Shown here piece by piece: positions 42,591 to 51,250 of a DNA stretch of 64,000 nt. Every line of letters starts with the position of its first letter. Within the stretch, counting starts at the first letter, position 1. Below the pieces are notes generated by a model, which ran no database searches, had not been told where the DNA came from, and worked only from the letters and a program-made list of their open reading frames with translations. Made by a program: the position numbers and the translations under genes. The DNA is from Pseudomonas khorasanensis (GTDB taxonomy: Bacteria; Pseudomonadota; Gammaproteobacteria; Pseudomonadales; Pseudomonadaceae). The stretch covers positions 62,001 through 126,000 of the forward strand of contig NZ_JABWQP020000011.1 of assembly GCF_014268505.2 (NCBI RefSeq), written 5' to 3'.

Positions 42591-42863
42591 TCAGATGTCT
42601 TCCAGATGCGTGAAGTCCGGGTGTGTTGCCCGATACCCCAGCGTCCTGTCGATCCACGCATTGAGTTCGTTGACCATCACCGGCGCATGGCCGGGGTACC
42701 CGTCAAGGGTACTGCGCAAGGTGCGTTCGATGTCGGGCACGTCATGCAGATTTCGGGTCTTGATGTAATGGTCGACAAAACAGTCGAGCTCCAGGCGTTC
42801 TGTCTTCGACAGATGGATACACTTCAGGCCTCTGACCTGTTTGATTGCAAAATCGTCGCTCAC
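42591..42863 (-). CDS. Conserved hypothetical protein, 90 residues
   Basis: This small, mixed-charge soluble protein starts at GTG 42863 (MSDDFAIKQVRGLKCIHLSKTERLELDCFVDHYIK). It has two cysteines and a C-terminal helix (VNELNAWIDRTLGYRATHPDF). No family is recognised. The gene begins a leftward transcript that ends at the shared terminator; the ribosome site (AGAGAA) is weak. Confidence 0.65.
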   Translation of the reverse strand: MSDDFAIKQVRGLKCIHLSKTERLELDCFVDHYIKTRNLHDVPDIERTLRSTLDGYPGHAPVMVNELNAWIDRTLGYRATHPDFTHLEDI

Positions 42864-43276
42864 TTGTTTCTCTGCACAGCTTGAAAGTTATAGAAGGATT
42901 CCTGATTTGTTGACGCTTTGGTCAACTGGTATACCAATCGGAAAGGCGGCGCGCATGCTATCCGCAGTGGGCGAAAATGTATGTATGACTGTCGAAATGT
43001 CAGACAAGCGGTTGGTTCGATTGGGCCTCTGTTTCGTAGGGGCTGTTTCGCGCTTGAAACAGTATTAGTAACGCGCGCAATTCACTCCGATGGTCACGGC
43101 GGGGATTCCCGACACCTCCTTTCAACAAGCCTTGACGCACTGAAAACAAGCACCCGAACCAAACCCTGTGTACCTTATCCAACCTGCGCTCGCGGATCGC
43201 AGCGCAGGGATGAATGAAGGCGAGGGAGTTTTGCCATTCAATAACGCGACGGCTGTGGCCGGAGTCAGGGCAAAAC
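42864..43276. other. Spacer before the polysaccharide deacetylase gene
   Basis: These 413 bases lie between divergent genes. They include the perfect 10-base palindrome TGGTATACCA (42927-42936), also present at 63273-63282, preceded by TTGACG. Open frames here translate to low-complexity Arg/Ser-rich sequence and are not supported. Confidence 0.5.
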
Positions 43277-44176
43277 ATGAAATCCAGATGCAAATTGCTG
43301 TGTGCAATGCTCATGGCGCTGGGGCTGGTGGGCTGCATCGCGGCACCTGTCGAAATGACCGCGCAAACCGAAACCCGCCTGAAAACCCGGGCGCCCGTGC
43401 GGTTTTTGCTGACATTCGATGATGGCCCAAGCGCTTCGGGCTTATGGAATCCGACAGCAACTGTGCTCGACAGCCTCAAAACCAATGCCGTGCAGGCAAA
43501 TATCAAAGCCGTTTTTTTCGTGCAGACCCGCGCGCCCAGAGCAGGCGCCAGCGAGATTGGGCGCAGCTTGATGCGTCGTGAGCACGACGAAGGGCATATT
43601 CTCGGCTTCCACACGGCCACTCATTGGCACACCAACCATCGCTTGCTTGATCCGCAAGACCTCGAACAGTCGCTGGCCGACGGCAAAACCGACATCGCCG
43701 CCATCACCGGATCGCCGCCAAAGCTGCTGCGCCCGCCATTCTGGAACTACGATAAACGCACGTTCGCGGCGTACCAGAAGCATGACTTGCACGTTCTGTT
43801 GACAGATCTGAGCGCCAATGACGGCAAGGTGTGGGGTTTCAACGCCAGCCCACGACGTCGTGCGAATATGCTGCGCCAGCTATCCGAGGTGCGCGAGCGC
43901 ATTGCTCTGGGGCAATTGCCAACTGTCGATGGTGTGATTCCGGTGGTTGTAACGTTCCATGACCTTAATCGCTATACCGCACGGCACACCCGTGAATATT
44001 TGCAGATCCTGCTCGATAGTGCGGCGGCCACTGGCGTCAGACTGGCGGCCAAACCGTTTTATGACGATCCTGCCATGCTCGAAAAAGCGGCCCTGGCGCG
44101 CACCGTTCAGCAAAGCGCTGAGCCTGTGAGTCTGCCCGGGATGTGGAACTGGATATGGGGGCACGACGCGGACTGA
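43277..44176 (+). CDS. Polysaccharide deacetylase lipoprotein
   Basis: This 299-residue envelope protein has a lipoprotein signal peptide (lipobox LVGC, Cys20) followed by a NodB-type carbohydrate esterase 4 domain. Motif 1 is FDDGP (about residues 50-54), motif 2 is FHTATHWH with H-x3-H metal ligands (about 116-121), and motif 3 is RPPFWNY (about 154-160). It should remove acetyl groups from N-acetylated polysaccharide or peptidoglycan in the periplasm or outer membrane. ATG 43277 gives a proper signal; an in-frame ATG at 43214 would mask it. The gene is monocistronic. Confidence 0.87.
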   Translation: MKSRCKLLCAMLMALGLVGCIAAPVEMTAQTETRLKTRAPVRFLLTFDDGPSASGLWNPTATVLDSLKTNAVQANIKAVFFVQTRAPRAGASEIGRSLMRREHDEGHILGFHTATHWHTNHRLLDPQDLEQSLADGKTDIAAITGSPPKLLRPPFWNYDKRTFAAYQKHDLHVLLTDLSANDGKVWGFNASPRRRANMLRQLSEVRERIALGQLPTVDGVIPVVVTFHDLNRYTARHTREYLQILLDSAAATGVRLAAKPFYDDPAMLEKAALARTVQQSAEPVSLPGMWNWIWGHDAD

Positions 44177-44279
44177 GTGCTTGTGCATTCTGTGATCGGT
44201 TTGGCATTTTTGAACGGCAATAAACACTTCGCTCATCTATGCTCGATGGATGGATTTTCCGCCTGCGAGGCGTCCGCCC

Positions 44280-44522
44280 ATGCTTGCCATTGCCGACATT
44301 TGCCGCATCGTCGAGTCGGGCTTTCCGACCTACAAGTGTGACTGCACGCCAACCGCGCAAGGGCTGTTGCACATCACGGTCTGTGAGCCGGTCAGCGGGC
44401 GCGTCGAATTGTTGCTCGATGGCGTGTCTCCCGAGCACCTCGTGACGATTCGCGACATTTCCAATTTCATCGGTGAGTTGCGCACCGAAATCAGCGCGGG
44501 ACGCCGGGCCTTCGCCGGCTGA
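44280..44522 (+). CDS. DUF1652 family protein
   Basis: The 80-residue protein MLAIADICRIVESGFPTYKCDCT... matches DUF1652, a small Pseudomonas family with a conserved CxC near residue 20 and an ISNFIGELRTEI helix near the C-terminus. No function is known. ATG 44280 gives the family start; the ATG at 44250 in frame is less likely. It is convergent with the NUDIX gene, three bases apart. Confidence 0.85.
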   Translation: MLAIADICRIVESGFPTYKCDCTPTAQGLLHITVCEPVSGRVELLLDGVSPEHLVTIRDISNFIGELRTEISAGRRAFAG

Positions 44523-44525
44523 CCC

Positions 44526-44888
44526 TTACAAACGGCGCTGAAACGCCTGCACGATACGGCGTGTGGCATCGTTGGTGTCGAGATTCTGTACGGCGTCCAG
44601 CGGATACCAGATGCAATCGATGATCTCGTTTTGCGGGCGCACATCATCGATGTTCACCACTGAAGCCTCGTAAACGTGATGCCGCGTGCTGCCCGCCTGC
44701 AGGTCCATCAGATAGAGGACGTCCTCGGCATTCAGCCCGGTTTCTTCCTGCAACTCGCGCACCGCAGCGGCCGCACGGGTTTCTCCCGGCTCGACTTTGC
44801 CGCCGGGGAGCGACCAGTGATGGCGGGGTTTGCGCACCAGGAGGATATGCCGATCCTGCTCGCAAATGACGGTAGCGCGTACTTTCAT
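44526..44888 (-). CDS. NUDIX hydrolase
   Basis: This 120-residue enzyme carries a complete NUDIX box, G-x5-E-x7-REUxEExGU, in GKVEPGETRAAAAVRELQEETGL (about residues 30-52), preceded by HHWSLPGG. It hydrolyses a nucleoside diphosphate linked to another group; the substrate cannot be told from sequence. The length is minimal for the fold. The gene is monocistronic. Confidence 0.9.
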   Translation of the reverse strand: MKVRATVICEQDRHILLVRKPRHHWSLPGGKVEPGETRAAAAVRELQEETGLNAEDVLYLMDLQAGSTRHHVYEASVVNIDDVRPQNEIIDCIWYPLDAVQNLDTNDATRRIVQAFQRRL

Positions 44889-45107
44889 GTGTGACCTGTT
44901 TAATGCCTGTCATAAAACTGTAATTGAACTGCAATATTCGAGCCTGGCGCGAATTTAAAGGTTCCCTCTGAATTGGGAGGCTTAACGCAGACGAAAAGTG
45001 CCGGAAAATTGACCAGACGTTGCGACATCCGGCCTATATCGGGGCGCAAACCGGGTGTAAGGTGGACGCGTGAAGCTGAAACCACCCTTGGCGGAAAGGA
45101 GGTGCTT

Positions 45108-45305
45108 ATGAGCATTCCAATGCTGAACAAGATGCACATGAACGGTTACGACGTGCTCAGCGTAAACAACGGCCCATGGCGGGTTTGCACTGAAGGCGAC
45201 CGGTTGGCTTCGTTTGCGAGCAGGGAGGAGGCGATGGCCTATGCGGCAGCGCTTCCCGGCTACAAGCCACGCCCCAGGCGCGTCCAGAATCAAAACGCGA
45301 GTTGA
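45108..45305 (+). CDS. Small DUF2188-like protein, 65 residues
   Basis: AAGGAGGTG, an almost perfect Shine-Dalgarno sequence, precedes ATG 45108. The protein contains YDVLSVNNGPWRVCTEGDRLASFASREEAMAYAAALPGYKP, a short beta-beta-alpha module like DUF2188 with a basic tail. The function is unknown. It ends 15 bases before a strong terminator. Confidence 0.75.
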   Translation: MSIPMLNKMHMNGYDVLSVNNGPWRVCTEGDRLASFASREEAMAYAAALPGYKPRPRRVQNQNAS

Positions 45306-45320
45306 TGGACAGTAACGATG

Positions 45321-45347
45321 AGCCCCGGTTTCGCCCGGGGCTTTTTT
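45321..45347 (+). terminator. Rho-independent terminator
   Basis: AGCCCCGG and its complement CCGGGGCT stack as a GC-rich stem followed by TTTTTT, directly after the small gene at 45108-45305. Confidence 0.88.
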
Positions 45348-45358
45348 GTGGAATCAAA

Positions 45359-45598
45359 TCAATGAATTTTGATTCGACTGATGGCGCGGGCTTTTACTTC
45401 CTTCGCATAGCCTTGCAATCTTTCCTCGTCGTTCTGCAGGATTTCGCAGGATCGCAACACAGTCTGGGCGTCCGCCTCGTTGCCTGATTTGCGCAGCTGT
45501 TCAGCAATGCGTTTGAGGTCGACTGCCGACCACCTCAGGTCCGACGCAACACTTTGCAAGTCCCGTTGAAGTTCGTGTTCGTATTCGTTGAGCCGCAT
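45359..45598 (-). CDS. Small helical hypothetical protein, 79 residues
   Basis: GGAGGTGATC lies directly before ATG 45598. The product, MRLNEYEHELQRDLQSVASDLRW..., is almost entirely helical with heptad-like leucines, suggesting a coiled-coil or helical bundle. No family is recognised. I reject the extension to 45658 because it has no ribosome site. Confidence 0.7.
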   Translation of the reverse strand: MRLNEYEHELQRDLQSVASDLRWSAVDLKRIAEQLRKSGNEADAQTVLRSCEILQNDEERLQGYAKEVKARAISRIKIH

Positions 45599-45785
45599 GA
45601 TCACCTCCAGAACAATGTCGGTAGAAAAGAGTAGTCGCATTTTTCCAGGTGCGGACATGTCACCTGACGTTCGGCTTCATCGATGTGAAAAATTGTCCAA
45701 TAGCGCGTAACGGCGGGGCGTCACGATGGATGTGCAAGCAGTTAAACGTTACATTCACGTTTTTTTGCAGAGCAGGTAAAACAAC

Positions 45786-46121
45786 ATGCGCGTTTGGATC
45801 GGCAGTCTGGCACTGGCCCTGTTGGCGGGTTGCTCGTTACCGGCGTCGTTGGTGCCGGGCGAGCCAAATCTCAGCAAGACCAGTGAAAAGCCTCCCAGGG
45901 ACTATGCGGCGTGTTTGTTACCGTTGTGGCAGAAGGACGTCGCCAGGACTTCGCAGACTTCGATTTCGAACGGCTACCGGATCACCGCGCCGAGCGTCAT
46001 CACAGCCGATGAAATTCTCGATATCGTCAAGTACAAGGACGGCAGCAAAGTGTCGTTGTACCAAGGGCCGCCATGGGCCAAGTCAGGGTCGCTGCGCCAA
46101 TCAGTGCGTGACTGTCTGTAA
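45786..46121 (+). CDS. Small lipoprotein, 111 residues
   Basis: A signal peptide ends in lipobox LLAGC (Cys16), so the mature protein of about 95 residues should be lipid-anchored. The remainder (PRDYAACLLPLWQKDVARTSQTSISNGYRITAPSVITADEILDIV) has two cysteines that might pair. It is probably a conserved envelope lipoprotein of unknown role. It ends at a terminator shared with the convergent Rof-like gene. Confidence 0.75.
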   Translation: MRVWIGSLALALLAGCSLPASLVPGEPNLSKTSEKPPRDYAACLLPLWQKDVARTSQTSISNGYRITAPSVITADEILDIVKYKDGSKVSLYQGPPWAKSGSLRQSVRDCL

Positions 46122-46140
46122 CGAGCCGCCCGGTTCGCAA

Positions 46141-46178
46141 AAAAAGGCAGACACCGCAACAGCGGCGTCTGCCTTTTT
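46141..46178. terminator. Bidirectional terminator
   Basis: AAAAAGGCAGAC and GTCTGCCTTTTT flank an inner CCGC/GCGG pairing, giving a long stem with A and T tracts on both sides. Confidence 0.9.
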
Positions 46179-46460
46179 TCATTTGATCGAGCAACTTGGC
46201 TCGTTGAAAACGATGCGCCCGAACTCTGCATCGGCTGCTTGCGGAGTGATCGCGAGCAACTGATCCAGACGAATCTCACTTTGCTCACCAGCCTGCTCGA
46301 TCTCCATGAACTCTTCCTTGTCGGAGGTGGTGCGAATGGTGATGGCTTTCGCAGCCAGCCGCTGCCCGTCGATCAGCTCGATGTCAAGCTGATAGCCGCG
46401 CATGCAAGCGATTTCCAGATAATCGTACAGATCGCAATTGAGTGGTTGATAGCGGGTCAT
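46179..46460 (-). CDS. Rof/YaeO-like Rho-binding antiterminator
   Basis: The 93-residue protein starts MTRYQPLNCDLYDYLEIACMRGYQLDIELIDGQRLAAKA, closely following the Rof fold start (YQPINCDDYDNLELAC in E. coli). The C-terminal strand EIRLDQLLAITP matches the Rof RLDKI region. Rof binds Rho and blocks RNA loading, reducing Rho termination. The tail beyond residue 80 is longer than in E. coli Rof. The gene is monocistronic. Confidence 0.83.
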   Translation of the reverse strand: MTRYQPLNCDLYDYLEIACMRGYQLDIELIDGQRLAAKAITIRTTSDKEEFMEIEQAGEQSEIRLDQLLAITPQAADAEFGRIVFNEPSCSIK

Positions 46461-46716
46461 GGGGATACTCCTCTAAGCCTTGCGAGGTCAACGGTGGTCG
46501 TCATGTTCCGGGATAGAAATGCACATAAGTTAAGAGGCGTACGGTGCCAGAACGGTCAACGTATCCGATAAACGTTATTTTTATCGCGCTTATAGAAGCA
46601 GGCTAAACGCTCGCAATGAGCTGTGACAGTTACCCGCCAGGGTTTTTCTCAGCGTGCACTAGGCTCTTGATGCGAGTCGATGACTGGTTCGCACTTAGTT
46701 CAAGGAGCCTCGGATC

Positions 46717-47322
46717 ATGGATGATCTGGTCAAGGAAATCATTCCGTTGTTGCAGTACCTGATCCCCGGGTTTTTATCGACCTGGATCTTTTATTCACTC
46801 ACAGCATTCAAACGACCGGACACGTTCGGGCAGATCGTGCAGGCGTTGATTTTCACGTTTGTGATTCAGGGGGCCGTGTTGGCGGTCGGCGCTCTGTGTC
46901 TGTGGATTGGCTCGAACGGATTTTCTCTTGGGCGTTGGAGCGAACGGGCGCAGACGCTTTGGGCGTTTGTGTTTTCGCTGGCGCTTGGATTGCTGGCCTG
47001 CTATCTGGCGACCAACGACAAATTACACGGCTGGCTGCGCAGGCGAAACGTCACGAAACAATCTTCTTACCCCAGTGAATGGTTCAGCATTTTCGCTCAG
47101 CACCATCGTCTCGTCACATTGCATTTGAACGATGAAAGGCGTGTGTTTGGCTGGCCCGTGGAGTGGCCACCCGAGTCCGACAGCGGCCAGTTCGTCATGC
47201 AGAATCCGTGTTGGCTGGATGCCGACGGAGCAGAAGTGCCTTTTGGCGCTGACTATTTGCTGATAGATTCCAGCCGGGTCAAGTGGGTCGAGTTCGGCCC
47301 GAAATTGGAGGTTCCGTTATGA
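46717..47322 (+). CDS. DUF6338-like membrane protein
   Basis: This 201-residue protein has three N-terminal membrane helices (about 10-30, 40-65, 85-103) and a cytosolic C-terminal domain (FSIFAQHHRLVTLHLNDERRVFGWPVEWPPESDSGQF). The IIPLLQYLIPGFLSTWIFYSLTAFKRP start resembles DUF6338 proteins of unknown function. The family call is tentative. A 40-codon gene overlaps its stop (ATGA), forming a two-gene unit. Confidence 0.72.
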   Translation: MDDLVKEIIPLLQYLIPGFLSTWIFYSLTAFKRPDTFGQIVQALIFTFVIQGAVLAVGALCLWIGSNGFSLGRWSERAQTLWAFVFSLALGLLACYLATNDKLHGWLRRRNVTKQSSYPSEWFSIFAQHHRLVTLHLNDERRVFGWPVEWPPESDSGQFVMQNPCWLDADGAEVPFGADYLLIDSSRVKWVEFGPKLEVPL

Positions 47323-47441
47323 CAGCCAGAGCACCGCAACCAATGCCAGACTGGGTGGCGCGTCGTTATACGAAAGATGGCAGGCCAGTGGAGAATGCGC
47401 AGCCCAAGGCACCCAGTGCTCCACCTCCGTTGAAGAGCTGA
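47319..47441 (+). CDS. Micro-protein coupled to the preceding membrane protein, 40 residues
   Basis: The ATG at 47319 overlaps the upstream TGA (ATGA). The product is Pro-rich and basic (MTARAPQPMPDWVARRYTKD, ending APSAPPPLKS), probably disordered. The overlap, and the fact that the open frame fills the whole space to the convergent LysR gene, argue that it is translated. No family is recognised. Confidence 0.55.
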   Translation: MTARAPQPMPDWVARRYTKDGRPVENAQPKAPSAPPPLKS

Positions 47442-47447
47442 TCACTC

Positions 47448-48347
47448 TTAGCCCCAACCCTCAACCACCGCTCGGCGAATCGCCTCCAGCAACATCGCGA
47501 ACGCCGGGTTGTCGTTGTTCTCCCGCCAGATCAGATGCAGTTCGCTCTGCACCCCTTCACCCAGATCGATATCGCGAAATACCACATCCCGAAACACCAC
47601 GCTGGTCGCGCAACGGGGCACCAGTGCCAAGCCCATGCCGGCGTTGACCAGCGCCAGAATCGTCAGCGATGACCCCAGCCACTGCACGTAGTCGGGAGCG
47701 ACCCGCGCCGAGCGCAGCATGCCGGTCAACAGTTCGTTGAACGGCGGGTAAGCCGCGTGGGAGTACATCAGAAACGGCTGTTTATCCAGATCACTGACTG
47801 CTACTTCAGCCGCGTTCGCCAGCACATGACTGCGTGGCACCGCCAGGACAAAGGGTTCGCGCACCAGGCATTCGGTGGCATAGCCTGGTTCCAGCAATGG
47901 TGCGCGGGCGATACCCAGATCGATGCGCCGCGCACGCAAGGCTTCATGCTGCTGATACGTGTTCATTTCCGACAGATCGATTTTTACCTGAGGCTGTTTC
48001 AGCCTGGCTTCGGCGATGACCTTGGGCAGAAATTCATACACCGCGCTGCCAACGAAAGCGATGTTCACCGAGCCGATGTCGCCTTCGGCAAACCGGCGCG
48101 CGGTCACTGCAGCCTGCTGGGCGCGCTCCAGCAGATTTTGCGCTTCGACGAAAAATGCCCGGCCGGCAGCCGTCAGCGCAACGCTCCGTGTACTGCGCGT
48201 GAACAGCGCGACGCCAAGATGATGCTCCAGCAACTGGATCTGCCGGCTCAGCGGCGGCTGGGTCATGTTCAGTCGTTCGGCGGCGCGGCGAAAATTCAGC
48301 TCGGTGGCGACAGTGGTGAAGCAACGCAGTTGGGTCAGCTCGAACAT
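47448..48347 (-). CDS. LysR-type regulator, aldarate-like cluster
   Basis: This 299-residue regulator has an N-terminal HTH (AAERLNMTQPPLSRQIQLLEHHLG, about 17-40) and an effector-binding domain (about 90-295). TQPPLSRQI is typical of the CatR/BenM-like subgroup of aromatic or sugar-acid regulators. The gene is divergent from the sugar-acid transporter and dehydratase across about 120 bases that contain T-N11-A-type words (GATCTAATCCCGGTATC). It probably activates the adjacent operon in response to its substrate. Confidence 0.9.
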   Translation of the reverse strand: MFELTQLRCFTTVATELNFRRAAERLNMTQPPLSRQIQLLEHHLGVALFTRSTRSVALTAAGRAFFVEAQNLLERAQQAAVTARRFAEGDIGSVNIAFVGSAVYEFLPKVIAEARLKQPQVKIDLSEMNTYQQHEALRARRIDLGIARAPLLEPGYATECLVREPFVLAVPRSHVLANAAEVAVSDLDKQPFLMYSHAAYPPFNELLTGMLRSARVAPDYVQWLGSSLTILALVNAGMGLALVPRCATSVVFRDVVFRDIDLGEGVQSELHLIWRENNDNPAFAMLLEAIRRAVVEGWG

Positions 48348-48467
48348 TGATCTAATCCCGGTATCAATCGAATGCCAGTTTAGATTAGACGGGATCAATG
48401 CGCGGCGTCCATGATCGAGCCATTGGTTGAAGTCATCCCTAAAAAAACAACATCGGGAGTCGCCCAC

Positions 48468-49835
48468 TTGAACACCCTTCAGAGTTCACCGGACAGCGCG
48501 GTGCTTGCCCGTGCCGCCGCCAAGGTCAAGCGCCACGTTCTCCCGCTGTTCGTGGTGATGTTCATCGTCAACTACATCGATCGGGTCAACATCGGTTTCG
48601 TGCGCAGTCACCTTGAGACTGATTTGGGCATCGGCGCAGCCGCGTATGGTCTTGGCGCCGGGTTGTTCTTCATCGGCTACGCGTTGTTCGAAGTGCCGTC
48701 CAACATGCTCTTGCAACGTTACGGTGCGCGTGTCTGGCTGACCCGGATCATGTTCACCTGGGGCGCAGCGGCCATGGCCATGGCGTTCGTGCAGGGCGAA
48801 ACCAGTTTCTATGTGCTGCGCTTTATTCTGGGCGCCGCGGAGGCCGGTTTCTTCCCGGGCGTCATTTATTACTTCACTCAATGGTTGCCGGCTTCCGAAC
48901 GCGGCAAAACCATGGCGGTGTTTCTCAGCGGTTCGGCGATTGCCTCGGTGATCTCCGGTCCAGTGTCCGGCGCGCTGTTGCACATCAGCGGGCTGGGCAT
49001 GCACGGCTGGCAATGGATGTTCCTGATCGAGGGCGCCGCGTCGGTAGTGCTTTGCGCGTTCGTCTGGTTCTGGCTGCAATCGCACCCGCGTCAAGCCAGG
49101 TGGCTTAGCGAAGAGGAACGTGAAGCGCTGGTTGCGGCGATTGCCGAAGAGCAGCGGGCCCGTGAAGCGGTGCAGGTTGCCAAGCCGTCGATGTTCAAGC
49201 TGTTGGCTGACCGCCAGATCGCGCTGTTCTGCTTCATTTACTTCTCCATCGCCCTGACCATTTACGGCGCGACTTTCTGGCTGCCCAGCATGATCAAGAA
49301 GATGGGCAATCTCGGTGATTTTCAGGTCGGTCTGCTCAACTCGATTCCCTGGATCATCTCGATTGTCGCCATGTACGGCTTCGCGGCGATGGCCGGCAAG
49401 TGGAAATTCCAGCAGGCCTGGGTGGCGCTGACACTGGTGATTGCGGCCATTGGCATGTTCGTGTCGACCATCGGTGGGCCAGTGTTTGCCTTCGTCGCCA
49501 TCTGCTTCGCGGCCATTGGCTTCAAAGCCGCGTCGGCGCTGTTCTGGCCGATTCCGCAAAGCTATCTCGATGCTCGCATCGCCGCCGCGGTCATCGCGCT
49601 GATCAATTCCGTCGGCAACCTCGGCGGCTTCGTTGCGCCGACCGCGTTCGGCATTCTTGAACAAACCACGGGGTCCATCGAGGGTGGCCTGTATGGCCTG
49701 GCAGCGACGTCACTGGTCGCCGCCTTGGTGATCTTCTTCGCCCGCACGGCGCCCGGCGCCAAGGGTAAAACCCCGGCAAAGCCTAGTGACGAGGTCGCTT
49801 GCGTGGCGACGGCCCGTCCCGCAGCCAGCCACTGA
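48468..49835 (+). CDS. MFS sugar-acid transporter (GudP-like, ACS family)
   Basis: The 455-residue, 12-helix permease belongs to the anion:cation symporter branch (D-glucarate/galactarate, tartrate and phthalate transporters). Signatures are FIVNYIDRVNIGFVRSHLETDLG and RFILGAAEAGFFPGVIYYFTQWLP. I prefer TTG 48468 (MNTLQSSPDSAVL) with GGGAG eight bases upstream; ATG 48411 is in frame but lacks a ribosome site and crowds the divergent promoter. The dehydratase begins 28 bases downstream, so the operon imports and dehydrates the same sugar acid. Confidence 0.88.
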   Translation: MNTLQSSPDSAVLARAAAKVKRHVLPLFVVMFIVNYIDRVNIGFVRSHLETDLGIGAAAYGLGAGLFFIGYALFEVPSNMLLQRYGARVWLTRIMFTWGAAAMAMAFVQGETSFYVLRFILGAAEAGFFPGVIYYFTQWLPASERGKTMAVFLSGSAIASVISGPVSGALLHISGLGMHGWQWMFLIEGAASVVLCAFVWFWLQSHPRQARWLSEEEREALVAAIAEEQRAREAVQVAKPSMFKLLADRQIALFCFIYFSIALTIYGATFWLPSMIKKMGNLGDFQVGLLNSIPWIISIVAMYGFAAMAGKWKFQQAWVALTLVIAAIGMFVSTIGGPVFAFVAICFAAIGFKAASALFWPIPQSYLDARIAAAVIALINSVGNLGGFVAPTAFGILEQTTGSIEGGLYGLAATSLVAALVIFFARTAPGAKGKTPAKPSDEVACVATARPAASH

Positions 49836-49863
49836 ATCGTTTGCCGATCTGAGGAGCGTTATC

Positions 49864-51138
49864 TTGAAAATCACCCGTGTCAGCGTGACCCCGATTGCCT
49901 TTCGCGACCCGCCATTGCTCAACGCCAGCGGTATCCACGAACCCTTTGCCTTGCGGTCGATCATCGAGATTGAAAGTGACAACGGCTACATCGGCCTCGG
50001 CGAAAGTTATGGCGATGCGCCGGCGCTGGCGATCCAGCAACAACTGCAGGGGCAATTGATCGGTCTCGATCCGTTCAACCTCAACCAGTTGCGCGTTATC
50101 GTGCAGGCCACCGTGGCGGCGAACAAACCGGCCAGCATCGCTGGCGCCGAACTCGCCCCCGGGTCCCACGCCAGCAAAGCGGTGAGCAATGCCTACTCGG
50201 CGTTCGAAGTGGCGTTTCTGGATTTGCAGGCGCATTACCTCAATGTGCCCTTGGTGGATTTGCTCGGCGGTGCGCTACGCGATGAAGTGCCGTTCAGTGC
50301 TTACCTGTTTTTCAAGTACGCCGAACATATCGACTCGCCTTACAGGCCGGATAACTGGGGCGAGGCGCTGAGCGAGCAGCAAATCGTTGCGCAGGCGGCG
50401 CGAATGATCGAGGCGTATGGTTTCAAGAGTATCAAGCTGAAGGCGGGAACCTTGCCGCCGGAACATGAAGTGGCATGCATCAAGGCGCTGAAAAAAGCTT
50501 TTCCCGGTTACCCGCTGCGCATTGACCCGAACGGCAACTGGTCGCTGGAAACCTCGATTCGCATGGCCGAACTGCTCGGTGATGACTTGCAGTATTACGA
50601 AGATCCGACGCCGGGCCTCGATGGCATGGCCGAACTGCACGAGCGCACCCATCTGCGATTGGCGACGAACATGGTGGTCACCGATTTCGACGAGTTTCGC
50701 CGCAGCGTTGCGCAGAACAGCGTGCAAATTGTGCTTGCCGATCACCATTACTGGGGCGGCCTGCGCGACACGCAGACCCTGGCGAAAATGTGCGATGTGT
50801 TCGGCCTTGGCGTGTCCATGCATTCCAATTCACACTTGGGCATCAGCCTGATGGCCATGGCGCATGTTGCGGCGGCGGTGCCCAATCTGGATTACGCCTG
50901 CGACACCCATTACCCATGGCAAGAGCCGGACGAGGAAGTGATTAAGGGCGGCAAACTGCCAATTGTTGGTGGCTGCGTGAAGATCACCCGCGCGCCGGGG
51001 CTCGGGCTGGAGCTGGATCACGATCAACTGGGCAAGCTGCATGGTCAGTACCTGACGTGCGCGATTCGCCAGCGCGATGATGTGCGGCAGATGCAGCGGT
51101 ATAAACCGGATTGGAAGGCGGTTAAACCGAGGTTTTAA
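49864..51138 (+). CDS. Glucarate dehydratase-like enolase-superfamily enzyme
   Basis: The 424-residue enzyme is related to D-glucarate dehydratase. Visible enolase-superfamily residues are the KLK base motif (Lys191, Lys193), metal ligands Asp221 (RIDPNGNW), Glu246 (YYEDPT) and Asn269 (LATNMVV), and the His320 base in VSMHSNSHLGIS. It should dehydrate an aldarate to a keto-deoxy aldarate; whether glucarate itself is the substrate is not certain. The start is TTG 49864 behind GAGGAG with ideal spacing. No keto-deoxyglucarate aldolase or semialdehyde dehydrogenase follows. Confidence 0.87.
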   Translation: MKITRVSVTPIAFRDPPLLNASGIHEPFALRSIIEIESDNGYIGLGESYGDAPALAIQQQLQGQLIGLDPFNLNQLRVIVQATVAANKPASIAGAELAPGSHASKAVSNAYSAFEVAFLDLQAHYLNVPLVDLLGGALRDEVPFSAYLFFKYAEHIDSPYRPDNWGEALSEQQIVAQAARMIEAYGFKSIKLKAGTLPPEHEVACIKALKKAFPGYPLRIDPNGNWSLETSIRMAELLGDDLQYYEDPTPGLDGMAELHERTHLRLATNMVVTDFDEFRRSVAQNSVQIVLADHHYWGGLRDTQTLAKMCDVFGLGVSMHSNSHLGISLMAMAHVAAAVPNLDYACDTHYPWQEPDEEVIKGGKLPIVGGCVKITRAPGLGLELDHDQLGKLHGQYLTCAIRQRDDVRQMQRYKPDWKAVKPRF

Positions 51139-51155
51139 AGTTGTTGCGACTGGCT

Positions 51156-51226
51156 TCTTCGCGAGCAGGCGCGCTCCCACTTTGAAATACATTCCTCTGC
51201 GGGAGCGAGCGAGCCTGCTCGCGAAG
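51156..51226. repeat. REP pair with a local duplication
   Basis: TTCGCGAGCAGGCGCGCTCCCA faces GCGGGAGCGAGCGAGCCTGCTCGCGAA. The second copy has four extra bases from a GAGC duplication. Confidence 0.8.
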
Positions 51227-51250
51227 CGGCGTATCTTGCGACACAGCCCT

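Noticed and set aside
42918..43217. Forward frame of 99 codons before the polysaccharide deacetylase gene
   Set aside because: Low-complexity translation and no translational signals; probably leader DNA.
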